Shown: in pieces, positions 51,101 through 60,500 of the stretch
Numbering within the stretch: the first letter of the stretch is position 1
Layout of the letters: the number at the start of each line of letters is the position of its first letter
Source: Chthonomonas sp. UBA2362
GTDB lineage: Bacteria > Armatimonadota > Fimbriimonadia > Fimbriimonadales > Fimbriimonadaceae
NCBI GenBank assembly: GCA_002344135.1
Contig: DDTO01000002.1
Coordinates: 670,794-734,793, forward strand
DNA length: 64,000 nucleotides
Reading direction: 5' to 3'
Notes under the pieces: model-generated
Told to the model about the DNA's origin: nothing
What the model saw: the letters and a program-made list of their open reading frames with translations, nothing else
The model's database searches: none
Translations under genes and position numbers: made by a program

Positions 51101-53629
51101 ATGGTTCGAACCTTGTTCTGTTCGCTCGGTGCGCTCGCCTCGTCAGGCCTCCTCGCCCAACTCGGTGAGGAGAAGTTCATCTCGCCACCCCGAGAAATAG
51201 CCGATCTCGTGACCGCGCCTTGGTGGTCGAATCTCAACCCGAGCAACTTCGGACCCGGTAGGCCGAGGGCTCTGGTGGCGATTTCGGATGGCCAGCCGAC
51301 GATCGCCCTGCTTGCGCGGCGGTTCTATAACCTGGGCGGTGTGGTGGTCGATCCGATGGCCTATCGAGAGAGGTCCATCAACGTGCGCCGGACGGGAGCC
51401 TACGAGATCTGGGACCTCGGTTCGGGCGCGAAGGTCCGCATCGGGGTACCCAACGCGAGCCTGGGCTCGGCCGAATGGTCACCGGACGGATCTCAGATCG
51501 CTTTCCTCGCCCACTTCGACGACGGCAGCCGAGTCTGGGTCGCCGACGCCACCACCGGCAAGGCTCGCCAGGTTTCCGCCCGCCGGGCCTTGACGACGCT
51601 CTCTTCCCGACTCCAATGGACGGACACAGGCAGGGCAATTGCAGCCATCTTGGTGCCTGAGTCCGGGACCGCAGCCCCGGAGCCTCCTCCAATCCCCGAG
51701 CAGCCGATCGTCCGGCTGACCGATCCGCGCCGCAACTCGCTCCGGACCTACCGAAGCCTACTCGAAACCGCGTCGGACCAGGTTCTGTTCGAGCACTACA
51801 CGACCGGTCAGCTTGCCGTCGTCGATTTGGGAGGCAAGGTCCGCAGCGTTGGTGCGCCCGCGATGATCCGCCAGTTTAGCGCGGCTCCCGACGGCAGCGC
51901 CTTCCGCGTTACCACGACCCTCAAGCCATTCTCTTACATCGTGCCGGCGAGCCAGTTCGGACAAAAGGAAGAGCTTTGGGGACTCGACGGCAAGGTCATC
52001 GCCGAATTGAGCAAGCGAGAACTGACTTTCGACGATCCGACTCCTCCCGATCCCCCGGCTCCCGGGCCGATAACGCCCGGTCAGCCCCGGGGTGGACGAG
52101 GAGGGGCGCCAACCCGACCCGACGACAAACGCCTTCTGTCGTGGCGGCCCGATGGGAAGGGGCTTTCGTACCTCCAGATGGAGCCCATGCCCCCGCGCCC
52201 AGAAGGTGCAGAAGGGGAGCAGCCGCAGCCTGTCGCGCAGCCGCCACGGCGCAAAGACCGCGTCATGCAGTGGCTCCCGCCTTACGGGCCCAACGACGCT
52301 AAAGTCGTGTATGAAAGCGATTCGACCATCGCCAGCGTCCGCTATTCCCCCGACTGCCAGACACTCTTCATCACCGAGACCCGTGCGCCGACGGAGACGA
52401 TGTTCGCCGTCAAGCTATCCGAGCCAACCAAGAAGTACACGATATACTCACGTTCGATCGCAAACCTCGGTGATACCGCGACCCGGGTCGGGACCCTCGT
52501 CAACGTCGCCGGGCCCGCTGGAATCGACGCGGTTCGCATTTCGGCGGGCGGCCTCATCTTCATGAGCGGCGTGCAAACGCCGCAGGATCCGACCCAGGAG
52601 GCACCTCGCCCCTACCTCGAATCAATTGAGATAGCGACAGGGAAGAAGGAACGCCTTTGGCAAAGCTCGGCCGACTTCTACGAGCAGTTCCAGGCAATCC
52701 TCGACGACGAGGGTCAGCGGATTATGATCCGGCGTGAATCGGCGACCGTGGTGCCCGACACCTACGTGCTCGACCTGGTAAACAAGGGCGAGACCAAGAT
52801 CACCGCGAACCAGAACTTCGCCCCGAAAGTCACCGAAGCCACGCGGGAGCGGTTTCAAGTCACTCGCCCGGATGGTTTCAAGTTCTGGGTGGAAGTGATT
52901 CTCCCGAAATGGGCCTTCAAGGGAATGCGGCTTCCTGCCATCTTCTGGTTCTATCCGGCCGAGTTCGCCAATCAGCGCGCCTATGACGACCGCCAGCGGA
53001 ACTACAACAAGAACGATTTCCCGAACCTCGGCCCGATGTCGATCGACTACATGGTCACCCGAGGCTATGCGGTCGTGAAGCCCGACTGCCCGATCGTCGG
53101 GCCGACGCCGACCACGAACGACCTCTACGTGAACGACCTGCGCAACAACCTCTCCGCTACCATCGACGAACTCGACCGTCGCGGCTACATCGATCGCCAG
53201 CGTCTCGCCATCGGGGGCCATAGCTACGGGGCGTTCAGCACGCTCAACGCGATGGTCCACACGCCATTCTTCAAGGTGGGGATTGCGGGCGACGGCAACT
53301 ACAATCGCACGCTGACGCCCTTCGCGTTTCAAAACGAGAGCCGGCGGTTTTGGGAGGCTCGTTTCACCTACCAGGAGATGTCGCCGCTCTTCTATGCCGA
53401 ACGGCTGACCGGCGCGGTTCTCCTGTATCACGGGATGGACGATCAGAATATCGGAACCGACCCGGTCAACTCGGTCAACATGTTCCTCGCCCTCGAAGCG
53501 TTGGGCAAAACCGCGGCCCTCTATATGTATCCGTACGAAGGGCACAGCCCGGTCGCCCGCGAGTCGCTCCTGGACCTTTGGGCGCGATGGGTGGAGTGGC
53601 TGGACAAGTACTTGCAAGCCCCGAAGTGA
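51101..53629 (+). CDS. Exported S9 (prolyl oligopeptidase-type) peptidase
   Basis: 842 aa with a signal peptide (to about residue 18) from ATG 51101 (GTG 51098 possible). An N-terminal beta-propeller region (about 60-600) is followed by an alpha/beta-hydrolase domain. Triad: S708 in GGHSYGAF, D781 in HGMDDQN, H815 in EGHSP, all positioned as in DPP4/acylaminoacyl peptidases. A Pro-rich loop (PPDPPAPGPITPGQPRG) sits around residue 315-340. It would cut short peptides outside the cytoplasm, alongside the two tricorn-like enzymes. A perfect inverted repeat follows. Confidence 0.92.
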   Translation: MVRTLFCSLGALASSGLLAQLGEEKFISPPREIADLVTAPWWSNLNPSNFGPGRPRALVAISDGQPTIALLARRFYNLGGVVVDPMAYRERSINVRRTGAYEIWDLGSGAKVRIGVPNASLGSAEWSPDGSQIAFLAHFDDGSRVWVADATTGKARQVSARRALTTLSSRLQWTDTGRAIAAILVPESGTAAPEPPPIPEQPIVRLTDPRRNSLRTYRSLLETASDQVLFEHYTTGQLAVVDLGGKVRSVGAPAMIRQFSAAPDGSAFRVTTTLKPFSYIVPASQFGQKEELWGLDGKVIAELSKRELTFDDPTPPDPPAPGPITPGQPRGGRGGAPTRPDDKRLLSWRPDGKGLSYLQMEPMPPRPEGAEGEQPQPVAQPPRRKDRVMQWLPPYGPNDAKVVYESDSTIASVRYSPDCQTLFITETRAPTETMFAVKLSEPTKKYTIYSRSIANLGDTATRVGTLVNVAGPAGIDAVRISAGGLIFMSGVQTPQDPTQEAPRPYLESIEIATGKKERLWQSSADFYEQFQAILDDEGQRIMIRRESATVVPDTYVLDLVNKGETKITANQNFAPKVTEATRERFQVTRPDGFKFWVEVILPKWAFKGMRLPAIFWFYPAEFANQRAYDDRQRNYNKNDFPNLGPMSIDYMVTRGYAVVKPDCPIVGPTPTTNDLYVNDLRNNLSATIDELDRRGYIDRQRLAIGGHSYGAFSTLNAMVHTPFFKVGIAGDGNYNRTLTPFAFQNESRRFWEARFTYQEMSPLFYAERLTGAVLLYHGMDDQNIGTDPVNSVNMFLALEALGKTAALYMYPYEGHSPVARESLLDLWARWVEWLDKYLQAPK

Positions 53630-53632
53630 CCA

Positions 53633-53726
53633 TTTGGAGTGCGCGGGCTCGACCGCGCTTTCGAGGAGCCCGATACCGAGGACCTCACCGCGATCCAAAA
53701 GCGCGGTCGAGCCCGCGCACTCCAAA
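53633..53726. repeat. Perfect 29-bp inverted repeat with 36-bp spacer
   Basis: The left arm 53633-53661 (TTTGGAGTGCGCGGGCTC to CGCGCTTT) is the exact reverse complement of the right arm 53698-53726. The arm is the same core as in the dispersed repeats at about 90, 294, 945, 1238 and 36557. It sits between the S9 peptidase stop and the end of the convergent flotillin-like gene, so it may also terminate both transcripts. Confidence 0.95.
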
Positions 53727-53735
53727 CAGCTGCCG

Positions 53736-55085
53736 CTACCGGTCCTTGACCTTCGGCGGAGGCGCGGCCTTGGGCTCGGCAAGCTCGGGCTCGATCGGAG
53801 CCGGATGCATGATCGGCGCGGCCGAGGGCGCGGGGATCGACTTGGGTCCTTCCCCGAGGCCCTTGAGTTTCTCCACGACGTCGAAACCAAAGACCTGCTT
53901 CAGTTGCTCGGCGAGGACCATCAGGCGGCCCGGGTTGATCGAGCCTTCACTGTTCAGGCGGTTGTCGATGACGGTGATCTTGTCGATCGGGGTGTCGCTG
54001 ATCGTCGCCGTCAACTGGCGGATGATCGGTTCGATCTTTTGAAGGAGAAAGATCTCGCGGGCACTGTCTCCGGCATGAGCCCAGCTTTCGGCGAGAGTCC
54101 GCAGGGCTTCCGCGCGGGCTTTCCCTTCTTCGATGATCGGGGCGACGGACGCCCGCGCGGTGGCCTCGGCGGCTTCGCATGCGGCCTTTGCGGGACGAAT
54201 CACATCGGCTTCGAGTCGGGAGCGCACTTGCTCGATTCGGGCCCGCTGGACGAGAACTTCCGCGTTTGCCTGAGCGACTGCGGCGGCGACGGTCGCGTTC
54301 TCTTCGGCTACCAGCGCCTCGCGCCGCGTGGTTGCGTCGGTCAAGCGCTTTTGCGCATCGGCCTTGGCGACTTCGATCTTGGCGGTGATTTGGGCCTGCA
54401 CCTCGCGTTCGAGGTTCTCGGAAGAGGCGACGATCGAGTCGGCTCGGGCGACCGCCTCGGCGATGCGGGCGCCACTGACGGTTTCCGCGTTCTTCTTGCG
54501 TCCGATCGAGTCGAGATAGTGGACGTCGTCTTGAACGTTCTGGATCTTGAGCGTGTCCACGACCAGTCCGAGCGCGGTCATGTCCTGCTCGACTTCTTGG
54601 ACCAGCCTCTCGGAGAACAGGGCGCGGTCTTCGTTGATTTGCTCGGGTGTAAGTGTGGCGATTACGCCGCGGAGCGAGCCTTCCAGCGTCGCTTTGGCGA
54701 TGCCGACGATCTCGTTGCGTCCCTTGCCCAGAAACCTTTCGATCGCGTTATTAAGCAGCGGCTCGTGACCAGCGATCTTCACGTTTGCGACGCCCTGAAC
54801 GTTGAGCGGAATGCCGCCCTTTGCGTAGGCGTTGGTGGCGGTCAGGTCGATGACCATGTTCGTGAGGTCCATCCGCGCAACCTGCTGAAAAATCGGGTTG
54901 CGGATCGCAGTACCGCCTTTGACGAGGCTGTACCCGAAGGAGCGCTCACCCATCCTGCGTCGTCGTCCGCCGTAGAACACGAGGACTTCGTTCGGAGCGC
55001 ACGTGTAGATGAGGTTCTTCACCCCCGCCGCAAGCAGTAGGAGGAGGGTCAGGATGACGCCGAAGACGATAAGTAGAGGAATCAC
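53736..55085 (-). CDS. Flotillin-like SPFH protein (copy 2)
   Basis: 449 aa: an N-terminal membrane helix (IPLLIVFGVILTLLLLLAAG), an SPFH/band-7 domain (about 30-190, with LTPEQINEDRALFSERLV) and a long Ala/Glu/Arg-rich coiled coil (about 195-330). The C-terminal tail is Pro-rich (PAPSAAPIMHPAP, KAAPPPKVKDR). SPFH proteins form cage-like rings on membrane microdomains. Its ATG overlaps the paralogue's stop (ATGA). No NfeD partner is nearby. Confidence 0.85.
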   Translation of the reverse strand: MIPLLIVFGVILTLLLLLAAGVKNLIYTCAPNEVLVFYGGRRRRMGERSFGYSLVKGGTAIRNPIFQQVARMDLTNMVIDLTATNAYAKGGIPLNVQGVANVKIAGHEPLLNNAIERFLGKGRNEIVGIAKATLEGSLRGVIATLTPEQINEDRALFSERLVQEVEQDMTALGLVVDTLKIQNVQDDVHYLDSIGRKKNAETVSGARIAEAVARADSIVASSENLEREVQAQITAKIEVAKADAQKRLTDATTRREALVAEENATVAAAVAQANAEVLVQRARIEQVRSRLEADVIRPAKAACEAAEATARASVAPIIEEGKARAEALRTLAESWAHAGDSAREIFLLQKIEPIIRQLTATISDTPIDKITVIDNRLNSEGSINPGRLMVLAEQLKQVFGFDVVEKLKGLGEGPKSIPAPSAAPIMHPAPIEPELAEPKAAPPPKVKDR

Positions 55086-56389
55086 TTCTGCTTCTCCTGT
55101 CCGGAGATGGTTCCGGGGATGTCGATGCCCGTCGTCTTTTCGATCGCCGCGAAGACGGTATCGAGCATGGCAGGATAGTTGCCGACGTAGTTCGCGAGGG
55201 TCGCCCCGTCGCCCGAGTCGACGATTTGGATGCCGTCGATCTTGACCTTCGTCACGCCCGCGGCGGCGGAGGCCAGGATCTTTTCGATGTCCTCGATGAG
55301 CGCGATCTGGAGGGCGGTCGGCCCGGCCTCGCGCCAGGCATGATTCAGCAGTTCCAGGGCTTCGGCGACCGCCTTGCCCCGTTCCCGAATAACGGCTGCA
55401 TCGCCTCGGGCTCGGAATTCTCGGGCTTGGCGCTCGGCTTCGGCAGGGAGGATGGTATCGGATTGCAACTGGATCGTCGCGAGTTCTGCGCGGACTTTCT
55501 GCAGTTCCTGTTCAGCGGTCGCTCTCGCCTCACGGGCAGCGGCGGCGGTGCGCTCCTCCTGAGAGCGCACCTCGGATTCGAGCTCCGCTTGGATGCGCCG
55601 GAGGTCGTTGGTCATCCGGGCGATGTTGGCTTCGACATTGGCCTTAATGACGTTGGCCCGACCTTGGTTCTCGGCCTCAGCCTGCTCGGCGGCCCTCTTA
55701 GAGTTGCTCTCGGCGATCTCGGCTTCCCGGATGACGTTGGCGATCGCCCGGCGCCCGGTGGCGTCGAGATAGCCCATGTCGTCGGCCACGTGCTGGATCT
55801 TGAGCGTATCGACGTGGAGGCCGAGCTTGCTGAGGTCTTCTTCCGATTCCCGGCTAAGGGCCTCGGCGAACATGAGGCGGTCCTCGTTGACTTCTTCGGG
55901 GGTCAGAGTGGCGAGGGTGCCGCGCAGGTGGCCTTCGAGGGTTTCCTTGGCTACGCGCCGGATTTCGTTCGGATCGCGCCCGAGGAATCGCTCGATGGCA
56001 TTCCCGACGACCCGGGAATCACTGCTGATCTTGATGTTGGCGATCGCATCGACGTGGAGGGGAATGCCACCCTTCGAATAAACGTTCCTGACAGTGATCG
56101 GCACCTCCATCGTGTTCAGGCTCATCCGGTCGACCTTGCCGATAATCGGGGTCCGCCAGCCGGTGCCGCCGAAGACCACGTTGAAGCCGCGGCGAGTGCC
56201 GTCCGGCATCCGGTAGGTGCGGCCCGAGAAGATGAGCACTTCATTCGGTGGGCAGATGAAGAGGAAACGCCTGACGATGGCGATGAGGATCAGAATGACA
56301 AAGACGCCGATGATCCCGTAAATCACGGGCCAAATCCACATCGGCAGCGTGATCGGGTCGGGCTGGGCCAAGAGTCGCAAAGGTTCCAT
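55082..56389 (-). CDS. Flotillin-like SPFH protein (copy 1)
   Basis: 435-aa paralogue of the downstream gene: hydrophobic N-terminus (WPVIYGIIGVFVILILIAIV), SPFH domain (NEVLIFSGRTYRMPDGTRRG, LTPEEVNEDRLMFAEAL) and a coiled coil (about 205-325, rich in AEAENQGRANVIKANVEANI). It lacks the Pro-rich tail of copy 2. The two paralogues share IERFLG, TLEG and DTLKIQ blocks and probably co-assemble. A TATAAC box lies ~11 nt upstream of the start, a hint of a short leader. Confidence 0.85.
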   Translation of the reverse strand: MEPLRLLAQPDPITLPMWIWPVIYGIIGVFVILILIAIVRRFLFICPPNEVLIFSGRTYRMPDGTRRGFNVVFGGTGWRTPIIGKVDRMSLNTMEVPITVRNVYSKGGIPLHVDAIANIKISSDSRVVGNAIERFLGRDPNEIRRVAKETLEGHLRGTLATLTPEEVNEDRLMFAEALSRESEEDLSKLGLHVDTLKIQHVADDMGYLDATGRRAIANVIREAEIAESNSKRAAEQAEAENQGRANVIKANVEANIARMTNDLRRIQAELESEVRSQEERTAAAAREARATAEQELQKVRAELATIQLQSDTILPAEAERQAREFRARGDAAVIRERGKAVAEALELLNHAWREAGPTALQIALIEDIEKILASAAAGVTKVKIDGIQIVDSGDGATLANYVGNYPAMLDTVFAAIEKTTGIDIPGTISGQEKQK

Positions 56390-56428
56390 GGCTACGCTAT
56401 GTTATACAGTTTCGACAATTCTTGGGAT

Positions 56429-57418
56429 TCAGGTCGAGGGGCGATAGCCGTCGGGGTGGCTCTGACGCCACTTCCAGGCGTGATCGACGATGGTTTCGAG
56501 GTCGGCAAACTCGGGAGCCCAGCCCCAATCTCGTCTAATCCGGTCGCTGGAGGCGATCAGCACCGCGGGGTCGCCCTCGCGGCGCCCGACGACCTCCTGG
56601 GGTATCGGCTGGCCCACGACCCGCTCGACGGTGTCGATGACTTCGCGAACCGAGAAGCCCCTGCCGTTGCCGAGGTTGTATTGACGGCTCTCGCCCCCGT
56701 CACGCAGGTGGCGGATCGCGAGGAGATGCGCCAGGGCGAGATCGCACACGTGGACGTAGTCACGGACGCAGGTCCCGTCGGGGGTGTCGTAATCGGTGCC
56801 GAAGATCTTGAGACCGGGAGTTTGGCCGAGCGCAGCGAGAATCGTCGCGGGAATGAGGTGTGTCTCCGGGTCGTGATCCTCGCCGAGGACACCGGCAGGG
56901 TCCGATCCGGCGGCATTGAAGTAGCGCAGACAGACGCTCCGGATGCCATAAGCGCGATCGTAGGAGGCGAGCATCCGCTCGACTGCCAGCTTGGTGTCGC
57001 CATAGGGGCTGGTCGGGTTCTTGGGGTGTTCCTCGTCGATGGGGACGTATTCCGGCTCTCCGAAGATGGCCGCGGTCGAGCTGAAGACGAGGCGGAGGAC
57101 TGCGCATTCGCGCATGGCGTCGAGCAGGTTGAGGACGCCGACGAGGTTGTTCCAGTAGTACTCGGACGGCTGGGCGACGCTCTGGCCGACCATGATGTAG
57201 GCGCCGAAATGCATCACGGTGTCGATAGAGTTCTCCTTCAGGGCGCGAACAATGTCCTCGCGGCGACGGAGGTCTCCCTCGAACAGCCGCGAGCCCTGAA
57301 GGGCCTGTCGGTGGCCGGTTTCGAGATTGTCGAAGACAAGGTGAGGCTCGCCACGGTCGCGGAGGAGAGCCAGCATGTGGGAGCCGATGTAACCGGCGCC
57401 TCCGATGACCAAGATCAT
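56429..57418 (-). CDS. galE: UDP-glucose 4-epimerase
   Basis: 329-aa extended SDR. NAD motif GGAGYIGSH at the N-terminus; the catalytic region has FSSTAAIF and SPYGDTKLAVE (Tyr-x-x-x-Lys); RYFNAAGSD is the GalE signature and VRDYVHVCDLALAHL matches. Interconverts UDP-glucose and UDP-galactose (possibly also GlcNAc/GalNAc) for envelope polysaccharides. The start at 57418 gives the shortest typical N-terminus. Fused to nothing; the flanks are a repeat and the flotillin pair. Confidence 0.93.
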   Translation of the reverse strand: MILVIGGAGYIGSHMLALLRDRGEPHLVFDNLETGHRQALQGSRLFEGDLRRREDIVRALKENSIDTVMHFGAYIMVGQSVAQPSEYYWNNLVGVLNLLDAMRECAVLRLVFSSTAAIFGEPEYVPIDEEHPKNPTSPYGDTKLAVERMLASYDRAYGIRSVCLRYFNAAGSDPAGVLGEDHDPETHLIPATILAALGQTPGLKIFGTDYDTPDGTCVRDYVHVCDLALAHLLAIRHLRDGGESRQYNLGNGRGFSVREVIDTVERVVGQPIPQEVVGRREGDPAVLIASSDRIRRDWGWAPEFADLETIVDHAWKWRQSHPDGYRPST

Positions 57419-57481
57419 GGGCGGAATCTACCTGAGCACATCGTCGTTTCGGCTGGGGGTGGCCGAGGCTGGGAGAAACGG

Positions 57482-57560
57482 CGGCACTCCGGGACCCCTC
57501 CCGGTTCGCTTCGCTCACCGATCTCCCCGCTGCGCGGAGAGGTGTCTGCAGAAAGTTACG
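57482..57560. repeat. Dispersed repeat fragment (CTTCGCTCACCG...GGAGAGGTGT)
   Basis: CCTCCCGGTTCGCTTCGCTCACCGATCTCCCCGCTGCGCGGAGAGGTGTCTGC is a member of the module at about 180-215, 370-425 and 39801-39855. It lies between galE and dnaE2. Confidence 0.65.
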
Positions 57561-57575
57561 GCGCGACGCCGAGGG

Positions 57576-60500
57576 CTAGCCGACGAGGAAGTCGCTCGTG
57601 GCGATCGGAAGGGCAACCGGACCATCGAGAGCCTTCTCGATCACCGGGCAATACGGAAACACCCGCCGGGCGAGGAATGCTGGATGCCCGTCGCGGTCTT
57701 GGATTTCTCCGACCACGGTCACATACGGCGAGCAGACGATCGCGTGTCCGTCCCGGCGGTAGACGGCATCGAAGCAGGTGACGTTCAAGAGGCCGGTCTC
57801 GTCCTCGAGATCGAAAAACACTACCCGCTTCCCGCTCGGAGTAGGCGGGAAACGGAGCCGGATCGGGTTGCCGACGAGGATCGCCTTGCGTCCGGGTGAG
57901 ATCGACTTCGCATCACGGGTAGTGACGCCGCCCCGGGATTCCACTCGCATTCTTTCGAAGGCCATGAGGTGGCTGTGGACGTCGAGTCCCATCGCCGTGC
58001 GCTCTCGAATGGCTCTTTCCTCGGCGCTGAAGTCGGGGATCGTCAGGTCGAGAGTCTCTTCGGGGAATCCTGGGAGCGTCGGCGGGGCGGCGGCGATCGC
58101 GAGAGCCGAAGGAATTGCCCACAGCATCGCGCGGCGATTCGCCCCCAGTCCGTCGAGTGCTCCGGAGAGGATCAACTTCTCCAACTCGTCGCGATCGGGG
58201 CGGACGCGGCGGACAAACTCGAAGAACGAACCGAAACGTACACAGTCGGCTCGCTCGCGCAAAAGCCGTTCTTTCGTTCCCGACGAAAGGCCGCCGATCT
58301 GCATCAGCCCCACCCGGATGCCGCCCGAGGGTACGACCAGTCGAGGCTCGTCCCGGCTCTCGACGGCTTCCACGGTGAAGGCATCCTCGCTGTGATTGAC
58401 GTCGGGCGGAAGGATGACTACCCCGCGCTGCCTGGCCTCGTTGGCGATTGTGCATGGGCCGTAGTAGCCCGCGGGTTGCGCGCTCAGCAGCGAGGCGAAA
58501 TACTCGGCGGGATAGTTCTGCTGGCAGTGGATCGAGCGAAGCGAAATCTCGGCAAACGCAAGGGCGTGCCCCTGCGCGAATCCATACCCCTTGAATCCGG
58601 CGATCAACTCGAACACATGCTCGGAGACCCTTACTTCGAATCCCCGCGATCGCATCCGCGCCAGAAGTTCGTCGCGGATGACGTACCCGTAGTCTTCGCG
58701 CCGGCGCTTGTGAATCTTGTCCCGGATGTCTTCCGCCTCGCCGGAACCATATCCGCAGAACGCCTGGAGGAGCTGGTCGATCTGCTCCTGGAAGACGACG
58801 ATCCCATAGGTGCACCCGAGAATGCGTTCCAGTTCCGGATGCTCGAACGAATACGGTTCGAGTCCTCGACGCCTTCGTATGAGCAGGTTGATTTTCACCG
58901 CTCCTCCGACTCCTGGACGGATTCCTGCCTGTACGAGACTGGCATCGTGCAGGTTCTCGGTTCGGAGCCGCATGTGCGCTTGTCGCATCGCAGGCGATGC
59001 GGACTGGGGGATCCCGATCAATTCTCCCGAGCGCATCGCCCGGTAAGTTTCCTCGTCGTCGAGCGGAATGTTTTCCACGCGGAAGTCCGTTCGTTCGGGC
59101 TCCTGGGAAAGCCGGATCCGTTCTTGGGTGCCGGAGAGGACGTCCTGCCCTCGCAGGCAGAGGATGTCGAACTTGTCGAAGTAATGCTTGGCCGAGCGTT
59201 TATCCCATTGGATAATCCGCAGATGCTCCTCGCCGGCTTCGGAGGCGGACCACATCACGGGGACGGTCTCGCAGAGCGGTCGATCGGAGATGACGACCCC
59301 CGAGGAGTGGGCGCGCACGTTGCGTGGAACGTCCGCAAGCATGTCGGCGAGGCGGAAGACCCATCGGAATCGCTCGATGGGGATGTGGCTGTCTCGCAGT
59401 TCCGGCTTCTGGCGAATGGCCTCCTGCAGATGCTCGGGAGAAACCCCACCATGGATTCGTTTGGCAAGGAAGCCGATCACTTCGCTCGGGATACCGAGGG
59501 CCTTGCCAACTTCCCGGACGATCCCCCTCACGCAAAACGCCCCGAATGCGGCGACGGTCGCCACCCGTTCCTTGCCGTACTTTTCCGAGAGATAGTTGCG
59601 GATGTCGTCGCGCCGCTTGGCTTCGAAGTCGATGTCGATATCAGGCCGCTTGCTGCCGTCGTCGGGGAGGAAGCGATCGAAATGCAACCGATGACGATAG
59701 GCGTCGATCCGGCTCAGTCCGAGACAGTACGCCACCGCGGAATCGACCACCGATCCCCGTCCGCTGAACAGAATGCCTTGGCTCCGCGCCCAATCGCACG
59801 CGTCCGCGATAGTGAGGAAGTGGCCGGCAAAGTTGAGTCGGATGATCCGTTCGGTCTCCATCTCAAGGCGCTTTTCGAGGGCTTTCGGAATCTTTCGATG
59901 GCGCTCTCTCGCTCCTTGCCATATCGCCGCGCGAAGTGCCTCGGCTTCGTCTTCGAACAGACGAGGAAGACGAGTCCGACTCGGCAGCACTTCGGGGTCG
60001 CACCTAGATGCAATGGTCAGCGTATTGCGAAGAAGGTCCGGTCGGTCGGCGAAGAGGGCTGTCATCTCCACGGGATCCTTGAAGCAGCGCTCGGCATTCA
60101 GGGAGCGGAGCGGGACTTCCTGAGCCTGAGGCTGGCTCGGATTGCGCTGCGGCTTTCGTCCGATCACCTCGTCGACCGTACAGAGCGTCTCGCAGCAGAC
60201 GAGGACGTCCTGAGCAGGGAACTGCCGCGCATCGACATGAGTGATCGCTCCACCGGCAAAGGCGGTCAAATCGAAATGCTCCGCCAGAGCGAGAAGCTTC
60301 TTCTCGACCATGATCTGCCACGGCAAGTACGAGCGCTCGATCTCGACGAAGACGGCGCTCCGACCGAACAGATCGACGAGCAGCTGGAGAGTCTGCTTTG
60401 CGCGATCTTCGTTGCGCGACATGAGCATGCGATCGATCGGACCGAGCGAACCACCAGTCAGGCAGAGAAGCCCTGAAACGTGGTCCGCGAGCCGATGCCA

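Noticed and set aside
55226..57781. 851-codon plus-strand ORF
   Set aside because: Antisense to the two flotillin-like genes and galE, which are clearly real. Long antisense frames are expected at this GC content.
57969..60476. 835-codon plus-strand ORF
   Set aside because: Antisense shadow of dnaE2; its sequence has no domain and no ribosome-binding site.
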